Below, one piece after another: positions 36,593-44,625 of a stretch of DNA of 64,000 nucleotides; the stretch's first letter is position 1, and each line of letters starts with the position of its first letter. The stretch is taken from the NCBI GenBank assembly GCA_046328525.1, contig JAXLWK010000005.1, positions 248,001-312,000 of the forward strand, in the 5' to 3' direction. Below the pieces are notes generated by a model. The model was not told the origin of the DNA. It saw only the letters and a program-made list of their open reading frames with translations, and did no database searches. Made by a program: the position numbers and the translations under genes. The DNA is from JBDHWG01 sp046328525 (GTDB taxonomy: Bacteria > Chloroflexota > Anaerolineae > Epilineales > JAHCIE01).

Positions 36593-37918
36593 TCAGTTCC
36601 AGCTCCACACCGCCTGCACCGCGTCGCCGATCCGCTTTGGCTCACCGCTCACCGCGTCCACCACGTACAGCCCGGCGCGGCCGTCCGCGTCGCGCGCCGT
36701 GTACACCAGGGACGCGCTGTCCGGGGACCAGATGCGCGTCGAGCGCAGGTACTGGTCGAAGTAGGGGATGACCGACGTGAAGCCTGACGATGGCGTGAAC
36801 AAGGCCCGCTCCCGCGTCTCCCCCGTCGCCACATCCACGACCGACAGCTTGAGGCGCGCGATGTCCGGGTCGCCCTGGTGGATCGTCAGGTATGCGAGTT
36901 TCGTGCCGTCCGGCGACCAGAAGAAGGAGAGGGCGTTGTCGTCGGTCAGTGTGCGCTGGCCGCTGCCGTCGGGGTTCATGACGCCGAGCTTGCCGTAGGC
37001 GATCTGGCCCAGGCCCTCCAGCGCCGGGTTGTCGCTCAGGATGTAGGCGATCTGCCGGCCGGTCGGCGACCACCCGAAGGACACCCCGCCGTCGAACGAC
37101 CGCAGGACGCGCGGGTTCGCGCCGCTCGTATCTGCGGCCACGAGCTGGCTGCCCGCGCCTGCGCGCCGCGCATACACGATACTGGCCCCATCCGGGGACC
37201 AATCCGGCGCGAGGAAAAGGGCCGGCGCTTCCTCGACCGGTGCGCCCTCCTGGCTACCCGGCTCGAACAGACTGACGCGCGCATCCGGCGACAGCGTATT
37301 GCGCATGCCGCCGACGTGGAAGGCCAGGCGGCGGCTATCCGGCGACCAGACGAAGTAGAACGGTGAGCCTGTCGCCTGGGACGGAGCGTCACCCTGATCG
37401 AGGGCGGCCAGCCGCAGCGCCAGGCTGCGCCCGGAGCTTTCGAGGAAAGCGAGCCGGCGGCTGTCCGGCGACCAATACAGGTAGAACGGCTGTGCGTCGC
37501 CAGACTTGTGGAGCACCTGGCTCGTTCCCCCGCCGACCGGCGCCGCCACAAGTTGCGAGTCGGTCGCGCCCCCCTGCGCGTTGATGTCTATGAACGCCAC
37601 ATAGCGCCCGTCTGGCGACCACGTGGGGAAGCGGTAGAGGCGGGCGGCCGACGGCCCGGCCTCGCCGTCCGTCGTCAGCGCCTGGGCGTCCGAGCCATCC
37701 GGCCGCACTGTGTGGATGTTCCCGTCCATGCCGAGGTACGCGATGCGGTTGACGCTGGCTGGGCGCGTGACGGCGGCGGCGAGGGTGGCGAGGGTCGGGC
37801 GGGCGAACAGCCACACGCCCCCGGCGGCCGCGACGCACACGCACACCAGCAGCACGGCGCAGCCGAGCGCCGCCCCCACGAGCGCCCAGGGACGAGAGGA
37901 AGGCTGAGAGTCGGTCAT
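36593..37918 (-). CDS. Membrane-anchored TolB-like beta-propeller protein
   Basis: 441 aa. One N-terminal TM helix (about residues 12-38, VGAALGCAVLLVCVCVAAAG) and an external six- to seven-bladed propeller of PD40/WD40-like repeats; each blade carries SPDGRYVAF, SPDSRRLAF or SPTGRQIAY. It looks like a scaffold or receptor on the outer face of the membrane. AAAGGAG precedes the ATG, which lies 4 bases after the stop of the DUF3891 gene, so the two are an operon. No enzymatic residues are apparent. Confidence 0.85.
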   Translation of the reverse strand: MTDSQPSSRPWALVGAALGCAVLLVCVCVAAAGGVWLFARPTLATLAAAVTRPASVNRIAYLGMDGNIHTVRPDGSDAQALTTDGEAGPSAARLYRFPTWSPDGRYVAFIDINAQGGATDSQLVAAPVGGGTSQVLHKSGDAQPFYLYWSPDSRRLAFLESSGRSLALRLAALDQGDAPSQATGSPFYFVWSPDSRRLAFHVGGMRNTLSPDARVSLFEPGSQEGAPVEEAPALFLAPDWSPDGASIVYARRAGAGSQLVAADTSGANPRVLRSFDGGVSFGWSPTGRQIAYILSDNPALEGLGQIAYGKLGVMNPDGSGQRTLTDDNALSFFWSPDGTKLAYLTIHQGDPDIARLKLSVVDVATGETRERALFTPSSGFTSVIPYFDQYLRSTRIWSPDSASLVYTARDADGRAGLYVVDAVSGEPKRIGDAVQAVWSWN

Positions 37919-37922
37919 GACG

Positions 37923-38714
37923 CTACTCCTTTGCGCTGGCGTCCGCGAGATGAAACTCCAGTGTGACCCAGGGGGCGCCCCTTAGCGCCGTGCGCATGAC
38001 TTCATCGTCGGCGAACGTTCCCGTCAGCCGCCGTCCTTCGACCGTCAGTGTGACCTCGCCGGCGGCGAACGGCCACGGCGCGACGGCGATGCGCCCGCCC
38101 TCAGCAGGCGTCAGCGTCAGCGTCGTCTCGCTGTCGGCGGTCGGCACGCGCTCGAACGTGCGCTCGCCGCGCAGCCCCATGCCCAGCGCCAGCGACAGCG
38201 CGTCCCACACGGCCACAAGGCGGCGGTTGCGCGCAATGGCCGCCGGCGTCACGGCGGCCGCGTAGCGCCCCTCGCGGCGCAGCGCCTCGGTCATCTGCTC
38301 TTCGAACGCCGCCTGTCGCGCGACAAGCGCCCGCGCCGCCTGCGCCTCCTCCGCCGTGTCCCGCGCGTAGTTGTGGCGGGCGTAGAGGCCGCTGAAGTGC
38401 AGCGACACCAGGAGCGCGGCGTAGCGGCTCTGCGCCAGAACAGCGGGGACGGCGGAGGACCAGATGCGCACGTGGTCGCCGGTAGGCAGCTCCAGGAAGG
38501 TGTACGGCCGGCCCGTGCGCCCATTGAGCGTCGGCGCCCCCTCCCACGCGACCCAGCCGATGTCGTGCTGGGCTGCCGCCAGGCACACCTCGTCGCGCGG
38601 CGCAACCTCCCCAAACAGGTCGTTGCCCCACGCCGCCGCCATCTGCCCGGCCATCCAGGCGTGGGCCGGCTGGGTAATCAAGATGGGGCCGTCCGGGTCG
38701 TCGCGCGTGAGCAT
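37923..38714 (-). CDS. DUF3891 family protein
   Basis: 263 aa. It has the DUF3891 pattern: ITQPAHAWMAGQMAAAWGN near the N-terminus, AAAQHDIGWVAWE with a His-Asp pair as in HD-like phosphohydrolases, and SLHFSGLYARHNY. A C-terminal beta-rich part follows. The family has no proven activity; a metal-dependent hydrolase is suggested by the His/Asp residues. CGGAG lies 6 nt before the ATG at 38714. Cotranscribed with the TolB-like gene. Confidence 0.83.
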   Translation of the reverse strand: MLTRDDPDGPILITQPAHAWMAGQMAAAWGNDLFGEVAPRDEVCLAAAQHDIGWVAWEGAPTLNGRTGRPYTFLELPTGDHVRIWSSAVPAVLAQSRYAALLVSLHFSGLYARHNYARDTAEEAQAARALVARQAAFEEQMTEALRREGRYAAAVTPAAIARNRRLVAVWDALSLALGMGLRGERTFERVPTADSETTLTLTPAEGGRIAVAPWPFAAGEVTLTVEGRRLTGTFADDEVMRTALRGAPWVTLEFHLADASAKE

Positions 38715-38752
38715 GTCAGTCTCCGATGGAAACGTAGCGTGGGCGCCAGGCT

Positions 38753-38781
38753 GTAGAGCACGCGCCATGGCGCGTCTCTAC
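38753..38781. repeat. GTAGAGACGCG palindrome, imperfect copy
   Basis: GTAGAG, CACGCG, CATGG and CGCGTCTCTAC: one arm has an extra base compared with the perfect copies. Confidence 0.7.
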
Positions 38782-38852
38782 GGCGCTGAGTGGGCGAAGC
38801 CTCGCTGGGGCTTGAGCAGTTCGAAGGGCTTTGTCCTCTCAGCGCCGGGGCT

Positions 38853-39857
38853 TCAGCCCGCGCCGTCCGAGGCCTTCTGCCGCCACGCATCCAGGAGAGC
38901 GCGCTCGCGCTCCCGCGCCATTCCCGCCCGCCGCTGGGTCTCCGGCGGCCGCGCCGCGTCCCACACCAGTGTGTCCTGGATGATCGCCGTCAGGGGGCGG
39001 AAGGTGAGGCCCGCGTCCAGGGCGCGACGGATGGACGTGCGCGCCAGCGCCCACGAATCGGGCGTCAGCCACAGCGGCATCTCGACCCACGGGCCGACGT
39101 CCTGCTCCAGCAAGAAGCCCGCGTCCACCCAGACAACGCGCGCGTCGCCGCCGGTCACCGCGCGGCACTCGTCCAACACATCCGCGAACGTCAGCGGGTC
39201 TTGTGGCCCGGTGGCGTTGTACACGCCGCTGCGGTTCTCTTCCACCATGCGGATCGTCCACTCGGCCAGGTCGCGCACGTCAATGATCTGCACCGGCATG
39301 GCCGGGACGGCCGGCGCCAGCACGTCGCCGCCCTGGGCGATGCGACGCGGCCAATAGGTAAAGCGGTCGCTGACGTCGTGGGGGCCGACGATGAGGCCGG
39401 GGCGAATGATGAGCGCCCGGCCCGGCAGGGCCGCCTCCACTGCCTGCTCGCACAGCGCCTTCAGCGGCCCATACGTCTCGCCGTTGATCTCCTCCACCGT
39501 CGCGTCGGCGAGCACACCCACCGGCGACTCCTCGCGCGGGCCGTCGCCGCTGAAGTCGGCGTAGACCGAGATCGTGGAGATGAAGACGTAGCGGCCGACG
39601 TGGTCGGCGAGGGCCTCGGCGGCGGCGCCCACGATGCGCGGCACGTAGCCGCAGGTGTCAATGACGGCGTCCCACTCGCGCCCCGCCAGGGCCGCCAGGC
39701 CGCCGTCGCGGTCGCCGCGCAGCTTCTCGATGTCGGGGTACAGCTCCGGGTTGTGCTGGCCGCGGTTGAACAGCGTCACCGCGTGGCCGCGCGCCAACGC
39801 CGCATCCACCAGGGCCCGGCCCAGGAAAACCGTCCCGCCCAGAATCAGCAGTCTCAC
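38853..39857 (-). CDS. NAD-dependent epimerase/dehydratase (extended SDR)
   Basis: 334 aa. A Rossmann start LILGGTVFLGRALVDAALARGH (GGTxFLGR dinucleotide motif), VFISTISVY for the Ser region and ETYGPLKALCE with the YxxxK pair. The extended substrate domain follows. Relatives act on nucleotide sugars or reduce small carbonyl compounds; the GGTxFLG variant is common in proteins related to chloroplast stem-loop-binding CSP41. Its stop TGA is the centre of a GGGCTTCAGCCC palindrome. Promoter at 39897-39925. Confidence 0.85.
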   Translation of the reverse strand: MRLLILGGTVFLGRALVDAALARGHAVTLFNRGQHNPELYPDIEKLRGDRDGGLAALAGREWDAVIDTCGYVPRIVGAAAEALADHVGRYVFISTISVYADFSGDGPREESPVGVLADATVEEINGETYGPLKALCEQAVEAALPGRALIIRPGLIVGPHDVSDRFTYWPRRIAQGGDVLAPAVPAMPVQIIDVRDLAEWTIRMVEENRSGVYNATGPQDPLTFADVLDECRAVTGGDARVVWVDAGFLLEQDVGPWVEMPLWLTPDSWALARTSIRRALDAGLTFRPLTAIIQDTLVWDAARPPETQRRAGMARERERALLDAWRQKASDGAG

Positions 39858-39896
39858 CGCGTCCCTCCATCCCTCGATTGTCGTTGCCTACAGGAG

Positions 39897-39925
39897 AGTA
39901 TAGCGAGGGGCGAGGGTGGCGCAAA
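39897..39925 (-). promoter_or_regulatory. Promoter of the SDR gene
   Basis: On the minus strand TTTGCG (39920-39925), 17 nt, TATACT (39897-39902), about 40 nt before the ATG at 39857. Confidence 0.55.
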
Positions 39926-39989
39926 ACGCGAGAGCCGACGTGCGTCGGCTCCGAATCCCAAGAAAGCCGTCGTGGCGTTTACGCCACGG

Positions 39990-40056
39990 CTACAAAATGG
40001 AAGCCCAAGGGGCTACGGCGCATCTCCTTAGCCCCTTGGGCTTCCATTTTGTAGCG
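39990..40056. repeat. 27-bp perfect inverted repeat after the res gene
   Basis: Arms 39990-40016 and 40030-40056 are perfect mirror images (GCTACAAAATGGAAGCCCAA...), with a 13-nt loop. A CCGTGGCGT hairpin and a GCGGCGG/CCGCCGC hairpin flank it. The whole block separates res from the SDR promoter and can serve as a terminator. Confidence 0.85.
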
Positions 40057-40089
40057 GCGGTCTTCAGGCCGCCGCGTTGGTGCGCACCA

Positions 40090-42579
40090 CTAGGCTTCGC
40101 CCTCGGCGGCCAATTCGTTGATGACTCGGAGCCAGGTGTCCTCGTCCATCAGCCGGAAGTGCAAACGATTCTCGTCATCCAGATCGGGAGCAAGCTCGCT
40201 GCGCGGATGAGGCTGGCACAGGCGATCGCAGAGCTTGAAAAGCTCCCGTTTGTACTCGGTGTCTTCGTTGCCACTCAGGTGCAAGCCCTTCGTTTCCAAC
40301 ACATACACAGTCTTGAACTTCCTGGAGAGCGCAATAAAGTCGGCGTACACCTGGTCGCGCCGCCAACCGGCCAGGCCATAGCCGACATGCGGATCGTTGC
40401 GATGCCACCAGTGTATCCAGTCCTGCTTGTCTATATACAGAGCCACGCGACGCTCTAGCGAGTTGAAATCGTCCTCACGATAGTCGAACAGCGACTTCTG
40501 AAGATCTTCGTCGCGCTCATTGCGGAGCTTACGACTATCGGCGTTCACTCGAATCTGCTTCGGCACGCTATTCGCCGGGCAGCCTTCGATGAGAACGAAC
40601 TGGAGTTCGCCGCCTTCGATCAGCTGTTCAAAGACCGCATAGGCCGACCGATCCCGTTGCGCAACGACGCTCTGCTTCATCTCGTTGAGCACAAACGCCA
40701 TGTCGCGGCGAATCTCGTCGCGTGAGTATCGCTTGCCGAGACGCGCCAACACATCCTGGACGTACTCGTAGGCCTGCCACGGACTCGGCACCACGTCGAG
40801 CAACTGCCGGGTCATGAACACCGGGTCGAGCGCCATGTCAGGCGCTCCCTCCACCCGTAGTCCTTGGGCCATGACGTTCTCGATGCCAACCCGCAGCTCC
40901 CAGTCCTGCGTATTCTCAGGGTTCAGCTGAAGTGTCTCGAACGCGCCAAATTCCATGTCGGCCCAATCCACCCGGCTCAGCACGTCCATCTCGTAGCTCA
41001 CGCGACGCAACTCGCGGGTCTCCGGATCGCGCATCAGGAAGCAGGGGAGATAGACCTTGCCGACTTCCGCGATGTACTTCTGCCGGATTTCGAGATCCAG
41101 TTGCTCCCCCTTCACGGCGGCGGCCTGAACGCGCATCGTCAGGTCGCCCAGGCCCTCTTCGTTCAGCCCACGCCGCACCGCCTGGAGCATGTCATTGGCT
41201 GCGTCCCTGAAACAGAACACGTAGCTCTCGTCTAGCTCCGCAATGCCCGTCTTCCTGGCGTAGGGTTGACGCAGGATGCGTCCGACCAGCTGGGTCACGC
41301 CGGTCGACGCGCGAACATTCGTCAGCACCGTCAGGACATACGCGAAGGCGCAATCCCAGCCCTCTTGCAGCGCCGCCTTCGTGATGATGTATCGAATAGG
41401 GCAGTCGCGGCTGAGGAGATCAATGTTCTCAATCTCGTCCTTCTCGCTGCTCTTGACCGCGATCTCGTGCGGGGCGACACCGCACTGCGTAATCAGAAAC
41501 TCCCGCGCATCTTCGGCGTGAATCGGGTTCTGACCGCCGCGCGCCTGGTCTTTGCCCGTGCGCTCCACCTGGATCAGGTTGATGGGGCGAATGTAGACAC
41601 CCGAGTCCTGCTCGTAGTCGTGGGCGATCTGTTCGAGGCGTTGGCGGAAGAGATGGCTGTCCCTGAGCGGCGCGTGCCAGTCCTGGCTCGGGCTGTTGCG
41701 GATGTGGAGGTCGAGCTTGATCATGCCCTCCCGCAGCACCTCCACGCCGCTGATGCTCACGAGCACGTTGCTGCGGCCCTGAGTCGGCGTCGCCGTCAGC
41801 TCCAGCACGAAGCACGGGTTAAAGCCGAACAGCGTTCCTTGCGCCACTTCCCCATACGCCTTGTGCCCCTCGTCCAGGATGATGATGGGGCGCAACAGCC
41901 GCAACGTGTTGCCTAGCGACGACTTCACCACCGGCGCGAAGAAGCCGCTCTGCGTGCCATACGTGTCCAGGTTCGGCACGCGGCCTAGCAACGCGGCGTG
42001 GCCGTCATAGTCATCCTCCGCCGGGAAGAACGCCTCGAAGCCGCCGCGATCCTTGAACATCCGCAGTGTCTCTTTGTTCTGGCGGTTGGCCGAGGGAAGC
42101 ATAAGCAGCAGCACGCACAGGTTCTCGCGCACGTCCAGCGGCGAGAACGTATCGTCTTTCTCGAAGATCCTGACCCGGTCGGCGCTGGCGAGGTTGAGCT
42201 GCTGGCGGTACGGATGCGCGCGGTCCTTGAGCGCGGCGAGGGTTTGGTTGTAGATTTGCGTCGTCGGCACAATCCACAGGACCAGCCCCGTCTGCGACTG
42301 GCGGAAGTGGCCGGCGGCATCCACGGCCCGCACCCCCAGCAGCGTCTTGCCGCCGCCCGTCGGAATCTTCAGGCACGCGAACGGCACGCGCTCGTTGTCG
42401 CCCGTCCGACGCGGCACGTACAGGCGGTCTGAGACTGCTTTCCAGGCTTTTGCGTCCCAGTCGTAATCCTCGATGCCAATCTCGCGGCCCCGCGCCGCCT
42501 TAGCCTGCTCGGCCCGCAGCGCCGACAGGTAGCGGTTCAGCCAGTCCAGCGTGGCTTGCTGGTAGCTCTTCAGCTCCAT
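40090..42579 (-). CDS. res: Type III restriction enzyme, Res subunit
   Basis: 829 aa. A superfamily 2 helicase: Walker A PTGGGKTLLGV, the DEAD-type box IILDEGHKAYGE, LTATPTQGRS (motif III) and TGVTQLVGRILRQPY (motif VI). The C-terminal third includes the endonuclease part; VYVLETKGLHLSGNEDTEYK fits a PD-(D/E)xK core (ETK). With Mod it cuts DNA by translocating between two unmethylated sites. Its ATG overlaps the stop of mod as TGATG (42581-42577); a GTG one codon upstream is possible. Length and motifs are complete, so it is likely active. Confidence 0.93.
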   Translation of the reverse strand: MELKSYQQATLDWLNRYLSALRAEQAKAARGREIGIEDYDWDAKAWKAVSDRLYVPRRTGDNERVPFACLKIPTGGGKTLLGVRAVDAAGHFRQSQTGLVLWIVPTTQIYNQTLAALKDRAHPYRQQLNLASADRVRIFEKDDTFSPLDVRENLCVLLLMLPSANRQNKETLRMFKDRGGFEAFFPAEDDYDGHAALLGRVPNLDTYGTQSGFFAPVVKSSLGNTLRLLRPIIILDEGHKAYGEVAQGTLFGFNPCFVLELTATPTQGRSNVLVSISGVEVLREGMIKLDLHIRNSPSQDWHAPLRDSHLFRQRLEQIAHDYEQDSGVYIRPINLIQVERTGKDQARGGQNPIHAEDAREFLITQCGVAPHEIAVKSSEKDEIENIDLLSRDCPIRYIITKAALQEGWDCAFAYVLTVLTNVRASTGVTQLVGRILRQPYARKTGIAELDESYVFCFRDAANDMLQAVRRGLNEEGLGDLTMRVQAAAVKGEQLDLEIRQKYIAEVGKVYLPCFLMRDPETRELRRVSYEMDVLSRVDWADMEFGAFETLQLNPENTQDWELRVGIENVMAQGLRVEGAPDMALDPVFMTRQLLDVVPSPWQAYEYVQDVLARLGKRYSRDEIRRDMAFVLNEMKQSVVAQRDRSAYAVFEQLIEGGELQFVLIEGCPANSVPKQIRVNADSRKLRNERDEDLQKSLFDYREDDFNSLERRVALYIDKQDWIHWWHRNDPHVGYGLAGWRRDQVYADFIALSRKFKTVYVLETKGLHLSGNEDTEYKRELFKLCDRLCQPHPRSELAPDLDDENRLHFRLMDEDTWLRVINELAAEGEA

Positions 42580-44357
42580 CACTCACCCGCTTTGAACTTG
42601 TAGATGCCAAACGGCAACTGGCAGTATTCCACCCCGTAGCGCTGCATCGTGTCCTCGTCCAGGTACTTCAGCGGCGCGATGACCAGCCGCAGCTTGTCGC
42701 CGCGCCTGTAGTCCTCGCCCAGGACGTCGCGGACGAACGACAGGTTGAGCGGCATGTTCTTGAGTGCCTCGATGTCGTCGGTGTAGACCAGGTAAACATT
42801 GTAGCGCGCGCTCTCGCCCAGGTACCAGCGGCGCCTGTCCATCTGCGCCGCGTCCCACTGCTCACCCGTCGCCGTAAAGAACACGTAGCGCGCCATCTCT
42901 TCGTAGCTCGGCAGGCGGTCGCCGCTCAACAGGCGCTCCTCGTCGTAGGCCTCGCCCAGCTCGACGTAGGTGAACGTCCCGCCCAGTCCCGCCTGGAGCG
43001 CCTTGTCCTTCGCCTTCGGCACGCCGCGAATGACGCGGCGGACGCGCTCGGCAGTCAGGCTGTCGGCGTAGTTCTCCTGCTCGACCAGGATGAACTTGCG
43101 GTTCCCGCCGTCCTCGGCGTTGAGCGCCAGCACCGCGTGCGCCGTCGTCCCGCTTCCCGCGAAGCTATCCAGGACGATGTCGTTTTTGTCTTTGTTTGTG
43201 ACGTACTTCACAAGGCGCATGAGCACTTCATGGTCTTTCGGATTGTCAAATGCCTTCTTGCCGAAGAGGTCCTGTAAAACCCTCGAAGCTGGCAAAGCGC
43301 TTTTGTAGAAATAGGAACCCATAACCTGAATGCCAATGTCATCGTCTGGCTCATCATTCTCATCATCAGGAGATAGGGAGCGCACAAGATAGGTTTTTCG
43401 AATAGGTGGCTCCGTATGATCAGCTCGAAACTGCACAACACCGGCCTTAATCATCTCCTGCATCTTCTCCGGGGTTGAGTATCTCCAACCACCCTCTGGT
43501 ACGGCGCACGGTCGCCCCGTTAGGGGATGAATCACGTCATAATCTGGTCCTCCACCACCCGGCCAAGACATATTATCATCTCTCCAGACGCCCCGGTCGT
43601 CTACACTGGAATATCGAACGTGTTTCTTTGAGGGATGCCCCTTGGGTAATTTGTTGTAAAACTCTCGCAACCCGATGGCGACAGCCGAATTATCGACCCC
43701 ATGGACTGCTCTCAAGCGTAGGTATTCCTGCTGAATCTCGTAGGCTCCGGGCTTCGCTTCTCTCCAGATAGCATTGTTTGAGCGTAGAGTCTCCATAGAG
43801 CGTGAATACACTAGGATATACTCATGGCCCACGGAGAACAGCTTCGCGTCGTTCTTGCGCCCTTTCTCCCACACAAGTTGTGCGATGAAATTCTGCTCGC
43901 CGAAGATCTCGTCCATCATCATGCGCAGGCGGTGAGCCTCGTTGTCGTCAATCGAAATGAAGATGACGCCGTCGTCGCGCAGAAGCTCGCGCAGCAGAGT
44001 CAGGCGCGGCCACATCATGCACAGCCACTTGTCGTGGCGCGTCAGGTCCTCCTTGTCCACGATCTTGCCGAGCCACTCCTGGTGCATCGGGCTGTTGACG
44101 TTGTCGTTGTACACCCAGCCCTCGTTGCCGGTGTTGTAGGGCGGGTCAATGTAGATGCACTTCACCCGCCCGGCGAAGCTGGGCAGCAGGGCTTTCAAGG
44201 CGCTCAGGTTGTCGCCGTGGATAATCAGGTTGTCGTTCAGGCTGGGCGGCGCATCGCCCGTCACCGACTTCTCAGCCACCGGCGCCAATTGGCGATACGG
44301 CACGCTGAGGTGGTGATACTGGACAATGGACTTTCCCTTGAACTGAATGGACGGCAT
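42579..44357 (-). CDS. mod: Type III adenine-specific DNA methyltransferase, Mod subunit
   Basis: 592 aa. Beta-class methyltransferase order: IYIDPPYNTGNEGW (motif IV) before the target-recognition part and DSFAGSGTTAHAVL (motif I) after it. Residues about 172-389 are the target-recognition region and are encoded by lower-GC DNA than the rest. MPSIQFKGKSIVQYHHL matches the normal start of Mod proteins, so 44357 is preferred over two upstream ATGs. It methylates adenine on one strand of a short asymmetric site. An extended -10 lies at 44399-44404. It overlaps res. Confidence 0.95.
   Translation of the reverse strand: MPSIQFKGKSIVQYHHLSVPYRQLAPVAEKSVTGDAPPSLNDNLIIHGDNLSALKALLPSFAGRVKCIYIDPPYNTGNEGWVYNDNVNSPMHQEWLGKIVDKEDLTRHDKWLCMMWPRLTLLRELLRDDGVIFISIDDNEAHRLRMMMDEIFGEQNFIAQLVWEKGRKNDAKLFSVGHEYILVYSRSMETLRSNNAIWREAKPGAYEIQQEYLRLRAVHGVDNSAVAIGLREFYNKLPKGHPSKKHVRYSSVDDRGVWRDDNMSWPGGGGPDYDVIHPLTGRPCAVPEGGWRYSTPEKMQEMIKAGVVQFRADHTEPPIRKTYLVRSLSPDDENDEPDDDIGIQVMGSYFYKSALPASRVLQDLFGKKAFDNPKDHEVLMRLVKYVTNKDKNDIVLDSFAGSGTTAHAVLALNAEDGGNRKFILVEQENYADSLTAERVRRVIRGVPKAKDKALQAGLGGTFTYVELGEAYDEERLLSGDRLPSYEEMARYVFFTATGEQWDAAQMDRRRWYLGESARYNVYLVYTDDIEALKNMPLNLSFVRDVLGEDYRRGDKLRLVIAPLKYLDEDTMQRYGVEYCQLPFGIYKFKAGE
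43190..43830. other. Low-GC target-recognition segment within mod
   Basis: The stretch contains runs such as GTTTTTGTCTTTGTTTGTG and CATCATTCTCATCATCAGG, while both sides read like the high-GC genes around. It coincides with the central recognition domain between motif IV and motif I. The borders are estimated by eye. Confidence 0.65.
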
Positions 44358-44398
44358 GTCTCTCTCTGACATTACTCTGTGTTTGGACCGTATGTTCA

Positions 44399-44404
44399 AT
44401 TATA
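44399..44404 (-). promoter_or_regulatory. Extended -10 promoter of the restriction-modification operon
   Basis: On the minus strand TGTTATAAT is an extended -10. No good -35 is seen. The start would be near 44392. Confidence 0.55.
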
Positions 44405-44625
44405 ACACGGGCTGCAAGGGGAGGCACACAGGTTCCCCCTCTCCCAAAATGGGACAAGAGATAGAAACGCAAAGGCGCAAAGACGCAAAGGGGAAAACCG
44501 TGTTGCCTTTCTTTGCGCCTCGGCGCCCTGGCGTTCCTATCTTCTCCGCAGCGAGGGTCTGAGCAGAGACGCGCCAGGGCGCGTCTCTACCACCGCGCGC
44601 AGCCCTATTGCACCCTGGGGCCGGT
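44405..44625. repeat. Repeats upstream of mod
   Basis: A GCGCAAAG-type block (44466-44520, GAAACGCAAAGGCGCAAAG and its mirror CTTTGCGCC) and the near-palindrome at 44564-44590 (GAGACGCGCC / GGCGCGTCTC) of the GTAGAGACGCG family. No gene. Confidence 0.6.
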
